Of a DNA stretch of 30,964 bases, positions 1 to 9,391 are shown piece by piece. The DNA comes from Candidatus Latescibacterota bacterium (GTDB lineage Bacteria > JAAXHH01 > JACQVL01). Each line of letters starts with the position of its first letter. Positions within the stretch are counted from its first letter, which is position 1. The position numbers and the translations under genes were made by a program. The notes under the pieces are model-generated. The model was given only the letters and a program-made list of their open reading frames with translations. It was not told the DNA's origin and did not search any database. The stretch covers positions 1 to 30,964 of the forward strand of contig JACQVL010000134.1 in NCBI GenBank assembly GCA_016209865.1, read 5' to 3'.

Positions 1-1644
1 GTAGGCGGACACCGTATACCCGCCGGGCAACACCTCGTCAAATCGGTAACCGCCGGGCCTGGGGATGATCGTGTCGTACCGGCCTCGGACGCCGCCAACT
101 CCGGTCAACGTGAGCGAAATCCCCCCGGCCGCCGTCGAGTCATCATCGGAGACCGTCCCGGAGACTGAGCCGTAGAGGGAGGGGTTCACGGTGGTGAACC
201 GGAGGACGGTCGCCTCATCGGTCGTCCGTTTCAGCCGCAAGGCATTGCCCGCCCAGTCGACGATGCGGCGGAACATCAATCGGAGCCAGTACTCCGTCCC
301 AGCCCGGAGCGGAGCACGCGGCCTGAATCGTGCATGGACGGGCGTCTCCCACTGAATCGTCCCGTCGAGACGTTGCCCGTCCCGGTCGATCAGCATGATC
401 GCCGCGCTATCGGCCCGGACCGCCTCGCTGAAGATCAGGTCGACCCCGGGCTGCAGGGGCACGTTCGTCGCGCTGTCAGCCGGGACGGTGCGGATGACCG
501 TCGGCGGAAGCGTATCGGGCATCGCGCTCCCGGTGAATTGGGCGACCGATCGCGTCCGGTCGAGCGGGTTCCCGTTCGGATCGGCCAGACCGGACACGCT
601 CACCTCATACTCCCGCCGGGCCGTCTGTGGGGCGGTGACCAGGACGATCGACGTCGAATCTCTGGAGTCCGGATGGGCGATAAGGATGGGGAGTCGCACC
701 GCGCGCTCCCCCTGCGGGGCCGTGATCCGGTAGCGACTCGTGTCCGAGACCCCGGTACCGGGCGGTTTGTTAAACCGTAACACGACATGAAGCCGGTCTA
801 TCGGCCGAACGGACAGCAGGGCGAGCTGTGATGTATCCCGCACCGCAAGCACCAGCCGCCGTCCCTGAACACGGGGCTGGTCATCCGTGATGACGACATC
901 GGAGGTCGGAACACCCAGAGCATCCTGGCCGGGGTCGTACCCACGGTCACGTCCCCGGTCGATGAAGGCGAACACCCGGTATCGGCCCGGCGACAGGTGT
1001 GAGAACGTGAATTGTCCGCCGCTTCCCGCCTGGACGATGTAATCGGGCGGCATCGTCGTCGGGTTTGGGGCCGGGGTTCGGCGCAGGTTGTACGCCCAGA
1101 CGAACGCGCCGATGACCTCACGCTCCCCGGAGACGACGACGCCCGTGATCTCGCCGGCATCGATCGTTGAACCGGTCGAGATGGCGAACACGGAAGAGGC
1201 GGCGAGCCGGTTCCCCATCACATCCCGCGCGCCGGTCCCGACGGTGATGACGTAGGTCTGGGCAGGATCGAGCTTCCGCTCGAAGAGCAGGGCGATCTCA
1301 TTCCCGCCCCAGTTGGCTTTCAGACGGAACGGGATCACCGGCGCGATGAAGATCGATTCCTCGACCGACGGGAGGTCCATCCGTTCGTTGAACGTGATAA
1401 CCGGCGAGAGCGTGACCGGGGCGTTCGTGGAACCGGATACAGGGGAGATGGAGACCACGTACGGCGGCCGACGATCCGGTGATCCCCCTGGCGGAAAGCC
1501 TTCCTGAGCGCAGCCGCACAGCAGAAGGCAGAAGGACGAAACAGCAAGGACGAAGGACGAAGGACGAAGGACGAAAAAAGAAAAAATCTGGAGGGCAATA
1601 GTTCGGCCAGGTATTCGAGCGAGCACTCTTGATGGATTGTTCAT
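1..1644 (-). CDS. Ig-like (SbsA/Big_5-type) domain lipoprotein, 3' end outside window
   Basis: An open frame runs from an ATG at 1644 to the window edge (548 codons), so the C-terminus is missing. Residues 1-45 form a lipoprotein signal: a long hydrophobic stretch ending in the lipobox-like LCGC, with Cys45 as the predicted lipidated residue. Two segments look like SbsA Ig-like (Big_5) domains: one starts near residue 55 (PPYVVSISPVSGSTNAPV), the other near residue 385 (PPTVIRTVPADSATNVP). Between them lies a carboxypeptidase-regulatory-like stretch (GQFTFSHLSPGRYRVFAFID), and a similar one begins at the window edge (GGYRFDEVLPGGYTVSAY). Such proteins are anchored in the envelope and face the periplasm or cell surface; no enzyme motif is seen. 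The hydrophobic core of the signal peptide is encoded by a heptamer repeat. There is no clear Shine-Dalgarno sequence. Confidence 0.8.
   Translation of the reverse strand, partial: MNNPSRVLARIPGRTIALQIFSFFVLRPSSFVLAVSSFCLLLCGCAQEGFPPGGSPDRRPPYVVSISPVSGSTNAPVTLSPVITFNERMDLPSVEESIFIAPVIPFRLKANWGGNEIALLFERKLDPAQTYVITVGTGARDVMGNRLAASSVFAISTGSTIDAGEITGVVVSGEREVIGAFVWAYNLRRTPAPNPTTMPPDYIVQAGSGGQFTFSHLSPGRYRVFAFIDRGRDRGYDPGQDALGVPTSDVVITDDQPRVQGRRLVLAVRDTSQLALLSVRPIDRLHVVLRFNKPPGTGVSDTSRYRITAPQGERAVRLPILIAHPDSRDSTSIVLVTAPQTARREYEVSVSGLADPNGNPLDRTRSVAQFTGSAMPDTLPPTVIRTVPADSATNVPLQPGVDLIFSEAVRADSAAIMLIDRDGQRLDGTIQWETPVHARFRPRAPLRAGTEYWLRLMFRRIVDWAGNALRLKRTTDEATVLRFTTVNPSLYGSVSGTVSDDDSTAAGGISLTLTGVGGVRGRYDTIIPRPGGYRFDEVLPGGYTVSAY
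1547..1575. repeat. Heptamer array, AGGACGA family
   Basis: Four consecutive 7-bp units (AGGACGA), inside the 5' end of the lipoprotein gene. Read on the minus strand, 21 bp gives seven residues, producing FVLRPSS followed by FVLAVSS in the signal peptide. The reverse-complement family lies at 1722-1749, so the two arrays face each other across the gene start. Confidence 0.85.
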
Positions 1645-1721
1645 CCGTTGACGCCTGTGGTCAGCTTCGTACGGACGGACAGATACCAGCATGGTTCTTC
1701 TCTTTCACCCTTCAGCTTTTT

Positions 1722-1749
1722 CGTCCTTTGTCCTTCATCCTTCGTCCTT
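1722..1749. repeat. Heptamer array, CGTCCTT family
   Basis: Four 7-bp units (CGTCCTT, TGTCCTT, CATCCTT, CGTCCTT), immediately downstream of the argF stop codon. They are the inverse of the array at 1547-1575. The rest of the 1645-1754 gap holds nothing else I recognise. Confidence 0.85.
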
Positions 1750-1754
1750 GCTTT

Positions 1755-2666
1755 TTAGCCCAACAGTTTGACCAGAACCGCCTTCTGCGCGTGCAGGCGG
1801 TTCTCTGCCTGGTCGAAGACGATGGATCGCGGGCCTTCTAACACCTCGTCGGTGATCTCCTCGCCGCGATGGGCGGGGAGGCAGTGCATGATGAGCGCAT
1901 CCGGCCGGGCGCTGCCCAACAGCCTGGCGTTGAGCTGGAACCCGGCGAACGCCGCTAAGCGCTTCTGCCGTTCCCGCTCCTGTCCCATGCTCGTCCAGAC
2001 ATCGGCGTAGAGAATCTCGGCCTCGGCGATGGCCTCCTGCGGGTCATGGCTGATGGTGATCGTGCTGAGTCCCGCCTCGACCGCCCGGCGGGCAACCGTC
2101 GCGTCAGGCCCATAGCCCGGCGGGGTGGCGATGGCCAGGGACATCGGGATGCGCGTCGCCGCATCCAGCCAGGTATTGGCCATGTTGTTCCCGTCCCCGA
2201 GGTAGGCGAGGGTGAGACCATCCAGGCTTCCCCGGTGTTCGAGGATCGTCATGATGTCAGCCAGCACTTGACAGGGATGGTACAGGTCGGTCAGGCCGTT
2301 GATCACCGGCACATCGGCATACCGGGCGAGCTCCTCGATGTCCACATGGGAGAACAGCCGGGCCATCATCCCGTCCCCGTACCGGGACAAGATCCGCCCG
2401 ATATCGCGGGCCGGCTCGCGCACCCCGAGCTGGAGGGTGTCTGGCGCCAGGTTGATCGCGTGGCCGCCCAACTGAAACATCCCCGCCTCGAAGGAGGCGC
2501 GGGTTCGACTCGACGGCTTCTGGAAAATCATAGCGAGGACTTTGCCCCGCAGAGGCTCGACGCGCTGTCCCTTCTTGAGCTTGGCCTTCAGGTCGGCGGC
2601 CAGCGCCAGGATTCCGGCCATCTCCTCAGCCGTGAAGTCAGAGAATGCTAAAAAATGCCGTGCCAT
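1755..2666 (-). CDS. argF: Ornithine carbamoyltransferase
   Basis: Transfers the carbamoyl group from carbamoyl phosphate to ornithine, giving citrulline in arginine synthesis; cytosolic. The 303-residue protein is of normal length. It has the carbamoyl-phosphate loop SSRTR (52-56), HPCQ (130-133), the SMGQE loop (226-230) and the ornithine-site HCLPAHRG (261-268, Cys262), which separates it from aspartate carbamoyltransferase. I chose the ATG at 2666 because GAGGAG lies 4 nt upstream; a GTG at 2678 would overlap that ribosome binding site. It follows the permease gene closely and may share its transcript. No other arg gene is in the window. Confidence 0.95.
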   Translation of the reverse strand: MARHFLAFSDFTAEEMAGILALAADLKAKLKKGQRVEPLRGKVLAMIFQKPSSRTRASFEAGMFQLGGHAINLAPDTLQLGVREPARDIGRILSRYGDGMMARLFSHVDIEELARYADVPVINGLTDLYHPCQVLADIMTILEHRGSLDGLTLAYLGDGNNMANTWLDAATRIPMSLAIATPPGYGPDATVARRAVEAGLSTITISHDPQEAIAEAEILYADVWTSMGQERERQKRLAAFAGFQLNARLLGSARPDALIMHCLPAHRGEEITDEVLEGPRSIVFDQAENRLHAQKAVLVKLLG

Positions 2667-2693
2667 ACAACTCCTCACAATGGGGATCGGGGG

Positions 2694-4070
2694 TCAGGGG
2701 GCGCGGCGCACCCATCTCCAGTAGACGGGCACTCCCAGTGCCGTGATCAACAGGCCGATGAGCGTGTTGCCGGGGTCGTTGAGAACGATGGAGACGAGGA
2801 AGACGAAGCAGATCAGGATGAACAACACCGGGGTCACCGGGTAGCCCCACGTTCGGTACGGCCGGCTGACGTCGGGCCGCTTGCGCCGGAGGATGAACAG
2901 ACCGACCCCGTTGAGCAGGAAGAAAAAGTACCCCGCCGCAGTCTGCGAGGCAACGATCCTTTCCCAGTATCCTAAGAACAGGAGCTGCAGGGCTGCGGCA
3001 ACCGCCACGATGACGGTGGCCACGGACGGCGTCCGGTAGGTCGGGTGCACGCGCGCCACCCACTGAAAGAACATCCGCTGCTTCGCCATCGCGTAGCAAA
3101 CCCGTGGGCCGGTCAGGATTTGGGCGTTGAGCGTGCCAAACGTCGAGATCAGGACGGCTAAGGAGATGAGTGACCCGCCGACCGGCCCGATGATGCGTTC
3201 CATCATGTCGGTCGCCACCCGGTCGCTCCGGGCCATGCCGTCGTTCGACAGCACGGACAGGTACGCCGTGTTGACGAGGAGGTAGATCAACGTGGCGATG
3301 CTCAGGCCGAGCAAGAGCGACAGGGGAATAAATTTCCTGGGATTCTTGATCTCTTCTGCGACGTACGTCGAGGATTCCCAGCCGCCGTATGCGCCGAGGG
3401 AAGCGATCATGCCGAGGCTGAACATCCCGATTAAACTGGTATCGAACGAAGCTGGCCAGACTGGACGGAAATGATCGAGGCTCCCGTGCACCGTCCCCAG
3501 GCCGAACGCGACGAGCGCGCACATGGCGGCCACTTTCAGGAACGTGAACACATTCTGGACGAACCCACCCAGGCTGATACCCCGGTAGTTGATGTAGGAG
3601 AGCGAGACGATGGGAAGCAGCGCCACGAGGCGCCGAACCCATTCCGGGTACGGGACGACCTGGCTGATGAAGTACCCGAAATAGGTGGCGAACGCCGTGG
3701 AGACGGCCGCGATGCCGCCTGGACGGAGGACGAGCAGGAACGTCCAGCCATACAAGAACGACCAGACGGGGGAGAACGCCTCCCGCAGGTAGACGAAATG
3801 GCCCCCGGCTCGCGGCATCATGCTCCCCAGTTCCGCGTAGCAGAGCGTCCCGCAGAAACACAGGAAACCACAGACCACCCACACCAGCAGGGTCAGCCCG
3901 GACGAACCCGCGTACTTAGCCACGATGCTCGGCCCGACAAAGATACCCGCTCCGATGACCGTCCCGACGATGACGTTGGTCGCGGTGACCGGGCCGAGCT
4001 CACGCTTGAGTTCGGTCTCTGTGCTGAACGGGTCGAATGCGGGCGCAACATTTTTCTCGTCACTCGTCAC
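2694..4070 (-). CDS. APC-family amino-acid permease (LAT-like)
   Basis: A 458-residue inner-membrane transporter with about 12 hydrophobic segments. The first segment carries the APC-superfamily glycine signature VGTVIGAGIFVGPS (about residues 35-48). PRAGGHFVYLREAF follows TM2, as in the L-type amino-acid transporter branch; the substrate cannot be read from sequence. The only plausible start is a GTG at 4070: the frame is closed by a stop two codons upstream and no ATG occurs early. That GTG and the next four codons lie in a heptamer repeat array, and there is no conventional Shine-Dalgarno site. The gene lies between hslU and argF on the same strand, which would suit amino-acid uptake beside arginine synthesis, but that link is inference. 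Confidence 0.88.
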   Translation of the reverse strand: MTSDEKNVAPAFDPFSTETELKRELGPVTATNVIVGTVIGAGIFVGPSIVAKYAGSSGLTLLVWVVCGFLCFCGTLCYAELGSMMPRAGGHFVYLREAFSPVWSFLYGWTFLLVLRPGGIAAVSTAFATYFGYFISQVVPYPEWVRRLVALLPIVSLSYINYRGISLGGFVQNVFTFLKVAAMCALVAFGLGTVHGSLDHFRPVWPASFDTSLIGMFSLGMIASLGAYGGWESSTYVAEEIKNPRKFIPLSLLLGLSIATLIYLLVNTAYLSVLSNDGMARSDRVATDMMERIIGPVGGSLISLAVLISTFGTLNAQILTGPRVCYAMAKQRMFFQWVARVHPTYRTPSVATVIVAVAAALQLLFLGYWERIVASQTAAGYFFFLLNGVGLFILRRKRPDVSRPYRTWGYPVTPVLFILICFVFLVSIVLNDPGNTLIGLLITALGVPVYWRWVRRAP

Positions 4071-4116
4071 TTGTCACTCGTCACTGATTGTTACCGACCA
4101 CTGATCACTGACCACT
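4056..4116. repeat. Two heptamer arrays upstream of the permease gene
   Basis: 4056-4083 holds four 7-bp units of the CTCGTCA/CTTGTCA family. 4096-4116 holds three units of a second family (GACCACT, GATCACT, GACCACT). Together they fill nearly all of the hslU-permease gap, and the first array runs into the permease reading frame. Confidence 0.9.
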
Positions 4117-4119
4117 GTA

Positions 4120-5472
4120 TTACAGTATATACCGACTCAGGTCCTCATCCGCGATGATCGCTCGGAGCCGATCCCGGACGTAGATGCGCGTGATCCGGAT
4201 GTGGGGTGTGGCGACGTGAGGAATGTCGAACAGAAAGTCCTCCAGCAGGGTGGTCATGATCGTGTGGAGACGGCGCGCGCCGATGTTCTGCGTCTGTTCG
4301 TTGACGATCGTGGCGAGCTCCGCGATTTCCTCGATCGCCCCGTCCGTGAACGTAATCCTCACGTGCTCGGTCGCCAGCAGGGCGGTATACTGCTTGATGA
4401 GCGCGTTGCGGGGCTCGGTCAGGATGCGGACAAAATCCTGTTTCGTCAACGTGTCCAGCTCGACCCGGATGGGAAACCGGCCCTGGAGCTCCGGGATGAG
4501 GTCGGACGGCCGGGAGACGTGGAACGCGCCGGCCGCGATAAACAGGACGTGATCGGTCCGCACCATCCCGTATTTCGTGACCACGTTCGACCCCTCGATG
4601 ATCGGGAGCAAATCTCGCTGGACGCCCTCACGGGAGATATCCGGGCCGACGGACGACCGTTCGCCCGCGATCTTGTCGATCTCATCTAAGAAGATGATCC
4701 CGGAGTTCTCGACGCGATCGATCGCATCCGCCACCACCTCGTCGAGATCGATCAGCTTCTGAGCCTCTTCCTGGGCCAGAATCCGCTGTCCTTCCGGGAC
4801 GTAAAGCCGCCGGCGCTTCGTCCGTTTGGGGAAGAACCCGCCGAACATCTCCTGGAGGTTCATCCCCATCTCCTCGATGCCCATCGGGGAGATGATCTCG
4901 ATCATCGGGTTGCGGTCGGTCGGGACTTCCAGCTCGACCATGCGGTGGTCGAGCTGGCCCGTCTTGAGCTGAGATCGGAGCTTCTCGCGGCTCCGTTGCC
5001 ACTGGAGTGCCGTATCCCCGGCCATCATCCGGGATCGCGCCGTACGGGGTCTTTTCAGGGGCGGAAGGAGGATGTCCAGGATGCGCTCCTCCGCTAAGGA
5101 TTCGGCGGTCGCCTGCACCGCCTGAGCCTTCTCATTCTTGACCATGTTGACCGCGATGTCCGTCAGGTCTCGGATGATCGACTCCACATCCCGGCCGACG
5201 TAGCCGACCTCCGTGAACTTCGAGGCCTCCACCTTCAGGAACGGCGCCTGGGCCAGGTCGGACAACCGACGCGCGATCTCAGTCTTGCCCACGCCGGTCG
5301 GCCCGATCATGATGATGTTGTTCGGCATGATCTCTTCGCGGAGGTCGTCGGACACCTGCCGGCGCCGCCAGCGGTTCCGCAGGGCGATGGCGACCGCCCG
5401 CTTGGCTCGTTCCTGGCCGATGATGTACTTGTCGAGCTCTGCCACAATCTGTATCGGAGTAAATTCGTCCAT
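4120..5472 (-). CDS. hslU: HslU, ATPase subunit of the HslVU protease
   Basis: AAA+ unfoldase that feeds substrates to the HslV peptidase in the cytosol. The 450-residue length is usual. It shows the N-terminal [16 protein letters not shown], Walker A GPTGVGKT (57-64), the pore-loop region [11 protein letters not shown], Walker [14 protein letters not shown], a sensor-2-type GARRLHT, and the C-terminal LSRYIL, the tail that docks into HslV. The variable I domain is present in the middle. It starts 17 bp after the hslV stop, so the two are co-transcribed. Confidence 0.97.
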   Translation of the reverse strand: MDEFTPIQIVAELDKYIIGQERAKRAVAIALRNRWRRRQVSDDLREEIMPNNIIMIGPTGVGKTEIARRLSDLAQAPFLKVEASKFTEVGYVGRDVESIIRDLTDIAVNMVKNEKAQAVQATAESLAEERILDILLPPLKRPRTARSRMMAGDTALQWQRSREKLRSQLKTGQLDHRMVELEVPTDRNPMIEIISPMGIEEMGMNLQEMFGGFFPKRTKRRRLYVPEGQRILAQEEAQKLIDLDEVVADAIDRVENSGIIFLDEIDKIAGERSSVGPDISREGVQRDLLPIIEGSNVVTKYGMVRTDHVLFIAAGAFHVSRPSDLIPELQGRFPIRVELDTLTKQDFVRILTEPRNALIKQYTALLATEHVRITFTDGAIEEIAELATIVNEQTQNIGARRLHTIMTTLLEDFLFDIPHVATPHIRITRIYVRDRLRAIIADEDLSRYIL

Positions 5473-5489
5473 GCGAGACTCTCTGCAGC

Positions 5490-6038
5490 TTATCGCCGGA
5501 TGGGAAGTTCTTCGATCGTGAGATGGTCGTTCGTGAACACGCAGATCGCGGCGGCGATCCGGAGCGATTCCTCGACGATCGTGCGAGCGTCGAGCGTGGA
5601 ATGCTTGAGGAGCGCCCGTGCGGCAGCCAGGGCGTACGGCCCGCCCGACCCGACGGCCACGATCCCGTCGTCTGGCTCGATGATATCGCCCGTCCCTGAG
5701 ATGATGAACGAGTGCTGGGCATCGAGGACGACCAGCAGCGCCTCGAGCCGGCGCAGGTACCGGTCCGACCGCCAGTCTTTGGCGAACTCGACGACCGACC
5801 GCAGCAGGTTGCCGTGGAATTCATCGAGCTTCGTCTCGAACCGGGTGAACAACGCGAGGCCGTCCGCGGCCGCACCCGCAAACCCGGCGAGGAGCTGGTC
5901 ACCATACATCCGCCGGACTTTGTTGGCGTTGTGCTTCATCACGGTGTCACCGAACGAGACCTGCCCATCTCCCCCCAGGACGACTTTTTTCTTATCCCGG
6001 AGTCCGATGATCGTCGTGGAATGCCTGTGCTGGGACAT
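5490..6038 (-). CDS. hslV: HslV, peptidase subunit of the HslVU protease
   Basis: Threonine peptidase of the bacterial proteasome-like HslVU complex. The 182-residue protein contains TTIIGL, so the catalytic N-terminal Thr is probably Thr8, exposed after removal of a seven-residue propeptide (MSQHRHS). Family motifs [14 protein letters not shown] and [17 protein letters not shown] are present, as is [14 protein letters not shown]. An AGAGGA ribosome binding site precedes the ATG. It lies between xerC and hslU, the classic xerC-hslV-hslU order. Confidence 0.97.
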   Translation of the reverse strand: MSQHRHSTTIIGLRDKKKVVLGGDGQVSFGDTVMKHNANKVRRMYGDQLLAGFAGAAADGLALFTRFETKLDEFHGNLLRSVVEFAKDWRSDRYLRRLEALLVVLDAQHSFIISGTGDIIEPDDGIVAVGSGGPYALAAARALLKHSTLDARTIVEESLRIAAAICVFTNDHLTIEELPIRR

Positions 6039-6048
6039 ACAAATCCTC

Positions 6049-6954
6049 TCACGCCCTCGGATGCGCTTTCTCGTAGGTCCGCTTCAAACGATCCAGGGCG
6101 ACATGGGTGTAGACTTGCGTCGTGGACAGCCGTTCATGGCCCAACAGTTCCTTGACGGCCATCAGGTCTGCTCCGGCGTCGAGCAGGTGCGTGGCGACGC
6201 TGTGCCGGAGGGTGTGCGGGCTGAGGTGCGCCTGGCCGAGACGCGCGCCATAGTGCGCCAGGATCGTCTGAACGCCCCGCGCAGTCAGGCGTCGGCCCGT
6301 GGAATTCACGAATAACGCCGACTCTGGTGGCGGAGGAGCGCCAGCCCGGTGGCGGAGGACCGGCCGCCAGACGAGGTACGCCCGAAGCGCCGCCAGCGCC
6401 TGACTGCCCAGCGGCACGATGCGTTCCTTGTCCCCCTTGCCCCGGACACGGACCCGCTCCCCCGTCTCGTCGATGGCGCGGACGTCGAGGCTCACCAGTT
6501 CCCCCACACGCATGCCCGTGCTGTACAGGAGCTCGAGCATCGCCGCATCCCGGATACCGAGCGGCCGGGTTCGGTCCGGCAGTGCCAGGAGCGTCTCGAC
6601 CTGCGTCCGGTCGAGGAAACGGGGAAGCCGCCGGTCGCATTTCGGGGTGGCCAGGTACAACGCCGGGTTGGCCGACAGGAGACCTTCGCGGCAGAGGTAA
6701 TGAAGCCAGGACCGCAGCGCGGCAAACCGCCTTGCGATCGTGCGCTTCGCATACCCCCGCTGGTGGAGGGCGCCGAGAAACCCCCGGATGACCGATTTAT
6801 CGATCCGATCCGGAGCCACCTCTTCCGTCCCGGCCTGCGACCGGACAAACCGGGCAAACTGGTCGAGGTCACGCGCGTACGCGACGATGGTGTGGGGAGA
6901 AAAATTCCGTTCCTCCCTCAGATGTCCGAGAAACCGTCCGATGAGGTCGGTCAT
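6049..6954 (-). CDS. xerC: Tyrosine recombinase, XerC/D type
   Basis: Site-specific recombinase that would resolve chromosome dimers at dif. The 301-residue protein has an N-terminal SAM-like core-binding domain ([19 protein letters not shown]) and a catalytic domain with all expected residues: Arg149 (STGMRVGEL), Lys173 ([10 protein letters not shown]), His247 and Arg250 (HTLRH), His273 (LGHERLS) and nucleophile Tyr282 (VYTHV). I placed the start at the ATG at 6954, which gives normal length and clears topA; a longer frame back to 7158 would overlap the topA 3' end. XerC and XerD are hard to tell apart by eye; the hslVU neighbourhood favours xerC. Confidence 0.92.
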   Translation of the reverse strand: MTDLIGRFLGHLREERNFSPHTIVAYARDLDQFARFVRSQAGTEEVAPDRIDKSVIRGFLGALHQRGYAKRTIARRFAALRSWLHYLCREGLLSANPALYLATPKCDRRLPRFLDRTQVETLLALPDRTRPLGIRDAAMLELLYSTGMRVGELVSLDVRAIDETGERVRVRGKGDKERIVPLGSQALAALRAYLVWRPVLRHRAGAPPPPESALFVNSTGRRLTARGVQTILAHYGARLGQAHLSPHTLRHSVATHLLDAGADLMAVKELLGHERLSTTQVYTHVALDRLKRTYEKAHPRA

Positions 6955-7009
6955 ACTGCGGACTCCCGTCGCGCAAGGTGTGCTCTTCCGCGACGTATGG
7001 ACGGGATGG

Positions 7010-9286
7010 TTAGGCCGAGAGCGGGTGTGACGAGGCCTTACGCCGTTTCCGTGGTGCCGGAGTGGTCGCCTGACCGTCGAGCCGATGGCCGCAACGGGGA
7101 CACTGGAGGGCCGTCGTCCCCGATTTATCCGTCTTCTCAACCATGATCGTACTCCCACACGCCGTGCAGGCGGCCGCGACGGGGGTATCCCAGACGACGA
7201 ACTTGCAGGCCGGATACTTGCTGCACCCGTAGAACGTGCGCCCTTTCTGTGACCGGCGACGAGTCAGGTATCCTCCGCAATCCTTCTCTGGGCAGGCAAT
7301 CCCCAGGCTGATCGGACGGGTGCGCTGACATTTCGGGTACGCGGCGCAGGCGAGGAACGGCCCGAACCGTCCCCGCTTCACGACCATCGGCGACCCGCAC
7401 CGGTCGCACACCTCCTCCGTCTGAGGCGACTCGCGCTCCTCGGCGAGCGGCCGGGCATTCCGGCAGGCTGGATACCCGGAGCAGGCGAGGAACCGGCCGT
7501 TCCTGCCCCACCGAATGACCATCGGCTTGCCGCACTTCTCGCAGACCTCGGTCGTGGTCTCCGTCAGCGTCTCTTTCAACTCAGACCGCTGCGCGTTGAC
7601 CTCCTGGAGGCGGACGCTAAACGGCCGGTAGAACTCGTTCAGGGCGCCCACCCAGTCGAGTTCTCCCGTCTCGATGCGGTCGAGCGCATCCTCCATCCGG
7701 GCCGTGAAGGCCACGTCGAAGATGTCGGGAAACGCTCTGACGAGGAGCTGGTTGACCGCCGTCCCCAGGTCGGTGGCGGAGAAGCGGCCATGTCTCATCG
7801 TCACGTACTTGCGGAGCCGCAAGGTGCTGATGATCTGGGCATACGTGCTCGGCCGCCCGATCTGTTTCGCTTCGAGCTCCTTCACGAGCGTGGCTTCCGT
7901 GTACCGGGGCGGCGGCTGCGTAAAATGCTGCTTGGGCACCAGGTCGATCAGAGACAACCGCTCTCCATCCCGCAGCGGCGGGAGGGGACTCTCCTCCTCC
8001 CGCTCCGCGTCTTCATCCGCGACTTCTTCGTACACCTTGAGGAACCCCGCGAAACGCGGAATCGAGCCGGTTGCTCGGAAGAGGTACTGGTCCGCCCTCA
8101 CGTCGACGGTCGTCACGTCGAACACCGCGGGCATCATCTGGGAGGCGACAAACCGGCACCAGATCAGCTCATACAGACGGTATTGATCGTGGGTGAGATG
8201 CGGCTTGATGTCTTGTGGAAGCCGCTGGACGGACGTCGGACGGATGGCCTCGTGTGCGTCCTGCGCCCCGGCTTTGGCCTTGAAGACACGCGGTTTCGGG
8301 GGCAGGTACGCCTTGCCGTACTGGCGGGAGATGTACGTCCGGACCGCGGCGACCGCTTCGTCCGAGACGCGGGCGGAGTCGGTCCGCATGTACGTGATCA
8401 GTCCGGTACTGCCCTCATCGCCCAATTCTAGCCCTTCGTAGAGCTGCTGGGCGATCAGCATCGTCTTCTGGGCGGAGAACCGGAGCCGCCGGGCCGCATC
8501 CTGCTGGAGGGTGCTCGTGATGAACGGCGGGAACGGCTGGCGCTGCGTCTCTTTCGTCTGCACGCTCTCGACGAAGAACGGCCGGGGCCGGATGTCTTCG
8601 ACGAGCGCGCGTGCGGTCTGCTCGTCCGGAATCCGCACCCTGTCCTGGTCGATCTTGAGGAGCTTAACAGAGAAGGGACCGCCCTGTTCCCCCTGGACGA
8701 CCGCGGTGATCGACCAGTATTCTTCCGACACAAAGACGGCGATCTCCGCCTCGCGCTCACAGATCAGCCGCAGGGCGACGGACTGGACGCGTCCCGCGCT
8801 CAGGCCGCCCGCGATCATCTTCCAGAGAAACGGGCTGACCTGGTATCCGACGAGCCGGTCCATCACCCGGCGGGCCTGCTGAGCGTTGACTTTCATCAGA
8901 TCGATCGGCAGCGGGTTCTTGATGGCCGACCTGACCGCCTGCTCGGTGATCTCGTGGAAGAGGACGCGGCCGACATCCCGCCCCTGCTCGCCGAGTTGGC
9001 TGGCGACATGCCAGGCGATCGCTTCCCCCTCCCGGTCCGGGTCGGTCGCCAGGTAGACCCGGTCCGCCCCTTGCGCCGCGCCCCGCAGGTCGCGCAGGAT
9101 TTTTTCTTTCCCACGAATCGTGACGTATTCCGGGGCAAAATTCTGCCGGATATCGACGCCGAGGCCCTTCGGCGGGAGGTCCCGAACATGCCCGATCGAC
9201 GCCTTGATCTCGAAGTCCTGTCCTAAAAATTTTTTAATCGTTTTGGCCTTGGCCGGTGATTCGACGATGACGAGTGATTTTGGCAT
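7010..9286 (-). CDS. topA: DNA topoisomerase I (type IA)
   Basis: Relaxes negatively supercoiled DNA. The 758-residue protein has an N-terminal Toprim domain (Glu9 in VIVESPAKAKTI; TDPDREGE at 81-88) and the active-site Tyr299 in GLITYMRTDS. Four cysteine-rich C-terminal modules begin near residue 585 (CEKCGKPM, CDRCGSPM, CPEKDCGG, CTACGS). The first three are typical topoisomerase zinc ribbons; the fourth is more divergent. In many bacteria topA lies next to xerC-hslVU and to smg/dprA, as here; trmFO, which often sits between topA and xerC, is absent. Confidence 0.97.
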   Translation of the reverse strand: MPKSLVIVESPAKAKTIKKFLGQDFEIKASIGHVRDLPPKGLGVDIRQNFAPEYVTIRGKEKILRDLRGAAQGADRVYLATDPDREGEAIAWHVASQLGEQGRDVGRVLFHEITEQAVRSAIKNPLPIDLMKVNAQQARRVMDRLVGYQVSPFLWKMIAGGLSAGRVQSVALRLICEREAEIAVFVSEEYWSITAVVQGEQGGPFSVKLLKIDQDRVRIPDEQTARALVEDIRPRPFFVESVQTKETQRQPFPPFITSTLQQDAARRLRFSAQKTMLIAQQLYEGLELGDEGSTGLITYMRTDSARVSDEAVAAVRTYISRQYGKAYLPPKPRVFKAKAGAQDAHEAIRPTSVQRLPQDIKPHLTHDQYRLYELIWCRFVASQMMPAVFDVTTVDVRADQYLFRATGSIPRFAGFLKVYEEVADEDAEREEESPLPPLRDGERLSLIDLVPKQHFTQPPPRYTEATLVKELEAKQIGRPSTYAQIISTLRLRKYVTMRHGRFSATDLGTAVNQLLVRAFPDIFDVAFTARMEDALDRIETGELDWVGALNEFYRPFSVRLQEVNAQRSELKETLTETTTEVCEKCGKPMVIRWGRNGRFLACSGYPACRNARPLAEERESPQTEEVCDRCGSPMVVKRGRFGPFLACAAYPKCQRTRPISLGIACPEKDCGGYLTRRRSQKGRTFYGCSKYPACKFVVWDTPVAAACTACGSTIMVEKTDKSGTTALQCPRCGHRLDGQATTPAPRKRRKASSHPLSA

Positions 9287-9366
9287 AACCCTTCAGGTGG
9301 ATGAGTGAGTGGATATGTTCTTAGGTTGACGAACACATCCGGTCATGGGATGATGGAACGACTGTA

Positions 9367-9388
9367 GGGGCGTAGCGTGCTGCGCCCC
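9367..9388. repeat. GGGGCG/CGCCCC palindrome
   Basis: The arms GGGGCG and CGCCCC enclose a 10-nt centre and can form a stem between smg and topA. It resembles the palindrome at 22315-22340. There is no T-run on the transcribed side, so I call it a repeat, not a terminator. Confidence 0.5.
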
Positions 9389-9391
9389 CCC

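Noticed and set aside
334-780. Plus-strand frames opposite the first lipoprotein
   Set aside because: Low-complexity shadows of a clear minus-strand gene with recognisable domains.
2638-3882. 414-codon minus-strand frame overlapping the permease
   Set aside because: It is a shadow of the permease gene in another frame: Arg/Pro/His-rich with no family features.
6049-6954. Tyrosine recombinase as a phage or island integrase
   Set aside because: It sits in the conserved topA-xerC-hslV-hslU order with no att-like repeats or phage genes nearby.
6955-7158. Longer XerC start overlapping topA
   Set aside because: It would overlap the topA 3' end by about 150 bp; the ATG at 6954 gives the usual length.
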